In this document: positions 61,581 through 64,000 of the stretch, piece by piece
Layout: every line of letters starts with the position of its first letter
How positions within the stretch are numbered: the first letter of the stretch is position 1
Source: Sclerodactyla briareus
Taxonomy: Eukaryota; Echinodermata; Holothuroidea; Dendrochirotida; Sclerodactylidae
Reading direction: 5' to 3'
Assembly (NCBI GenBank): GCA_026419785.1
Contig: JAODTK010005354.1
Location: 62,001-126,000 of the forward strand
DNA length: 64,000 bases
Program-made: the position numbers and the translations under genes
Notes under the pieces: model-generated
Told to the model about the DNA's origin: nothing
The model's input: only the letters and a program-made list of their open reading frames with translations
Database searches by the model: none

Positions 61581-63019
61581 ACGTACACAGATGCATCTGT
61601 CAGTAAACTCATGCAGCACATGAGGTAGATGATCAAATGTCAGGCTGGTATATCTGTGTTAACATCAGAAATAATTGGAACAGCAAAAGTTTTGTTTATG
61701 TTTTTAGCAAATAAACTGATACACCTGCCCATATGATCAGTGGTCGTAGATGTGGTATGGATTGCACTAGCATTGTAAAGCATATCAGTATGCCTCAATA
61801 ATTTATTCCATACTTTTTATTCATTTATAATCAAATTTAGGCTGTGACCTTTCCTTTTGGATTCCCTCTCTCAGAAGGGTATTGTTGTGCAAATTCCAGT
61901 ACGCATATTAGATCATGCTTAGCCTATGTGTATCTGGATTGCTGCACACCATTCACATCGTGGTTACCTTGGTATTTGCGACGTGCCATACTATGTTCAT
62001 TTTGGGGGATTGGCTGTAATGCCCAAACGGTCATCAATGAAATATGAAATATCCAGGTGAGATTTATTAGGTTAAACAGATTGCCTCGTTGGAAGCAGAG
62101 CAACATACCTCATGAAGATATTAATAAGATGAGCTTGTATGACAAAAAATATCGGTGATGCTGCTACTGTAAAAATGGTAATGTTGACTAGGTACATCCC
62201 CAGAATATTCCATTAAAACGAAGAAGCCTGTATGCGGGAGCTTGTTCAACAAATGTTAAAGAAATGAGACAGGGGAATATAGAGCAATGCAGGTTCATAA
62301 ACAACAGCAAGAAAGGTGACAACTAGATGTGATCTTTCGAACTGGCATATACTGTATGCCCAAAAGAGGGAATGTCATCTTTGTGGCACTGTGAAGCAGC
62401 TGCTTTGATTACTCGTCAATATTAAATAGATGTTAGTCTAAGCGAAGAATTCCGATTTTTTCCCCACAGTCATTGTCAACCAATACCTAACTGCAACAGC
62501 AAGCAACTACGTACATCCGACAAATGACGGGCGGACGGCGATAGCACTAGATGACGATCTATATTCACTCTCCTCATGGGTATATTCAGGGATCATGCAT
62601 GTGACGAAACAAAAGCTTCATTTGAATTAGGCTCATCATCCTTTGTGTTTTCATGTAGCTGTACTTGATCTGAAGAATATTATCAAGGCTATATGTATCA
62701 TGGTTGCTTAGGGAAGCGCTTCCGGTTTTGGTGGATGAAATATGAAACTGTAGGAATGTACTCACCAATGATTTAATCGCATAATGGCAAGTCAGTCAAA
62801 ACTAGAAAATGTCGGGCGGGTAAAACGCCAGACGTATAGATCCCCGCATCGTATCACGAAATTTGGTGAGCTGAAACGGCAAATATCGTGGAAAGAAGAC
62901 ATAGAGACTTGTGAAGGCGACAACGGTACGGTAATGGGTAATTCATAATGGCACTTGGTATGTATGAGGGCACCTACAGCCCCGGACAAGGTGCTTCCTG
63001 AAATAAGCACATGATTCAA
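61581..63019. other. Right-flank stretch without a gene
   Basis: No gene, RNA or element recognised; only short frames without domains. Confidence 0.5.
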
Positions 63020-64000
63020 GATCGACCTTGGCCAACCGACAGAGGTCAAATCAGGTCAGAGGTCACACTGCAGGGTAACAATTATATCAACATAGGGAAA
63101 CCATCAGTGGCAGATATTCAATCTCCGATTATCAGCAAAAAAGTTTTGACCACTAAGTGACCCCGAATGACTTTAATGATATGACAGATATTATGACAAT
63201 TGTTAATCGCCATGTGAGACATACACTCCTGGAGCCATTTGCATTCTGATGAAAAAACCCCGTGGTATTGCCGAAAAGTACTAAAATCACGTTTTGACCC
63301 CTAAGTGACCTTAATGAACTTCAATGACATGGCTGGGTTTTATGTAAAATGTTACACTCCATGTGATGCATCCACTCCTAGAAGCATATGATTCCAAGGA
63401 ACCGTCCAAGTTATTGACGAAAAAAGTATAAAATGAACTCTGACCCCTTTTAATACAAAGTAAGGTCCGATCGAAGCGGAGTGTTTCTATCCATAAAAGC
63501 ACACGAAGGCTAATCACATATCCAAAAACAACCCAGTTTTATTTTTGGCCCGTAACTCCTTAAGGACGCCCATTATCAAGATTCGACCTTTAACCCACTG
63601 ACCACCCGACAGAGGGGAAATTCAGGTCAGAGGTACACACATGGCAGTGTCAACAATTATTATCACAATGGTGAACCATCAGCTTCCGCAGATATTCAAT
63701 TCTCGATTATAGCCAAAAAAACAGTTTTCTGCCCTAAAGTGACCCCGAATGACCGTTAATGATATGACAATTTCTATGAAAAATGTTAATATCGATGAGA
63801 TGCATATCATTCCCAGGAGGCATTTTGCATTCTGATGAACACACCAGTGCTATTGCGAAAAAGTATTAAGATCACGTTTGACCCCAAGTTACCTGTATAC
63901 ATTCAAGACCGGCGGGTTATATGAAAATTGTTAACCATGTGATGCATCCACTCAGAAGCATATGGCTTCCAATGAACATGTCCAATGTTATGCGAAAGCA
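63020..64000. repeat. Satellite-like tandem array, unit about 570 bp, open at window end
   Basis: A first unit (about 63,024-63,580) and a second (about 63,582 to the window end) match in order: 'cgacagagg...tcaggtcagaggt', 'accatcag...gcagatattcaat', 'agtgaccccgaatgac', 'gcattctgatga', 'atcacgttttgacccc', 'atgtgatgcatccactc' and 'agaagcatatg'. Each unit has two internal subrepeats of about 170-190 bp sharing 'agtgacc..gaatgac' and 'atgagatgca..actcc' phrases. The array continues past 64,000. Confidence 0.85.

Noticed and set aside
1-64000. CRISPR arrays, rRNA genes, bacterial promoters or operons
   Set aside because: No regularly spaced identical short repeats with unique spacers, no rRNA sequence, and the overall character is eukaryotic repeat DNA.

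Overview
The window reads as non-coding, repeat-rich DNA from an animal with a large genome, most likely a marine invertebrate. The reasons are several decayed non-LTR retrotransposon (LINE) fragments of CR1/L2-like and possibly L1/Tx1-like type, a tRNA-headed SINE candidate, many microsatellites and tandem repeats built on 'aggtcaaaggtcaaggtcac'-like cores, and the absence of any convincing host gene in 64 kb. An echinoderm or other deuterostome is a guess from repeat style only. No rRNA, functional tRNA, CRISPR array or bacterial-type operon is visible. The longest open frame is 172 codons and is not kept in its second copy, so open frames here are mostly chance.

The dominant structure is a giant inverted repeat. 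The left arm (about 12,452-27,892) recurs in reverse complement as the right arm (about 29,880-48,710). Between them is a spacer of about 2 kb that ends in an (AT)n tract, itself able to fold, near the axis of symmetry. Matching anchors run through both arms at steadily changing offsets. By eye the arms are roughly 80-90% identical, and single-base indels are about as common as substitutions.

The arms also differ in structure. The right arm carries an insertion of about 1.38 kb that looks like the 3' end of an L1/Tx1-like LINE, a tandem duplication of about 2.15 kb with a 5-bp microhomology junction, a duplication of about 170 bp and about 290 bp more of a LINE 3' end. The left arm carries about 0.95 kb of tandem repeat missing on the right. 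These differences mean the arms had separate histories as two haplotypes or two loci. The many 1-nt indels suggest uncorrected long-read sequence. A tail-to-tail misjoin of two haplotypes and a real giant palindrome are both possible.

Left flank (1-12,451): microsatellites, a repeat dimer, and near its end a recognisable LINE ORF1 protein fragment on the minus strand (about 11,290-11,790). Right flank (48,711-64,000): LINE 3' ends at 51.8, 56.9 and 60.3 kb, a weak YADD-bearing fragment at 59.6 kb, a tRNA-like SINE head at 57.4 kb, a duplicated block at 60.9/61.3 kb, and a satellite-like array that runs off the window end from about 63.0 kb. Frameshifts in the LINE pieces may be decay or sequencing error; the sequence alone cannot separate the two.
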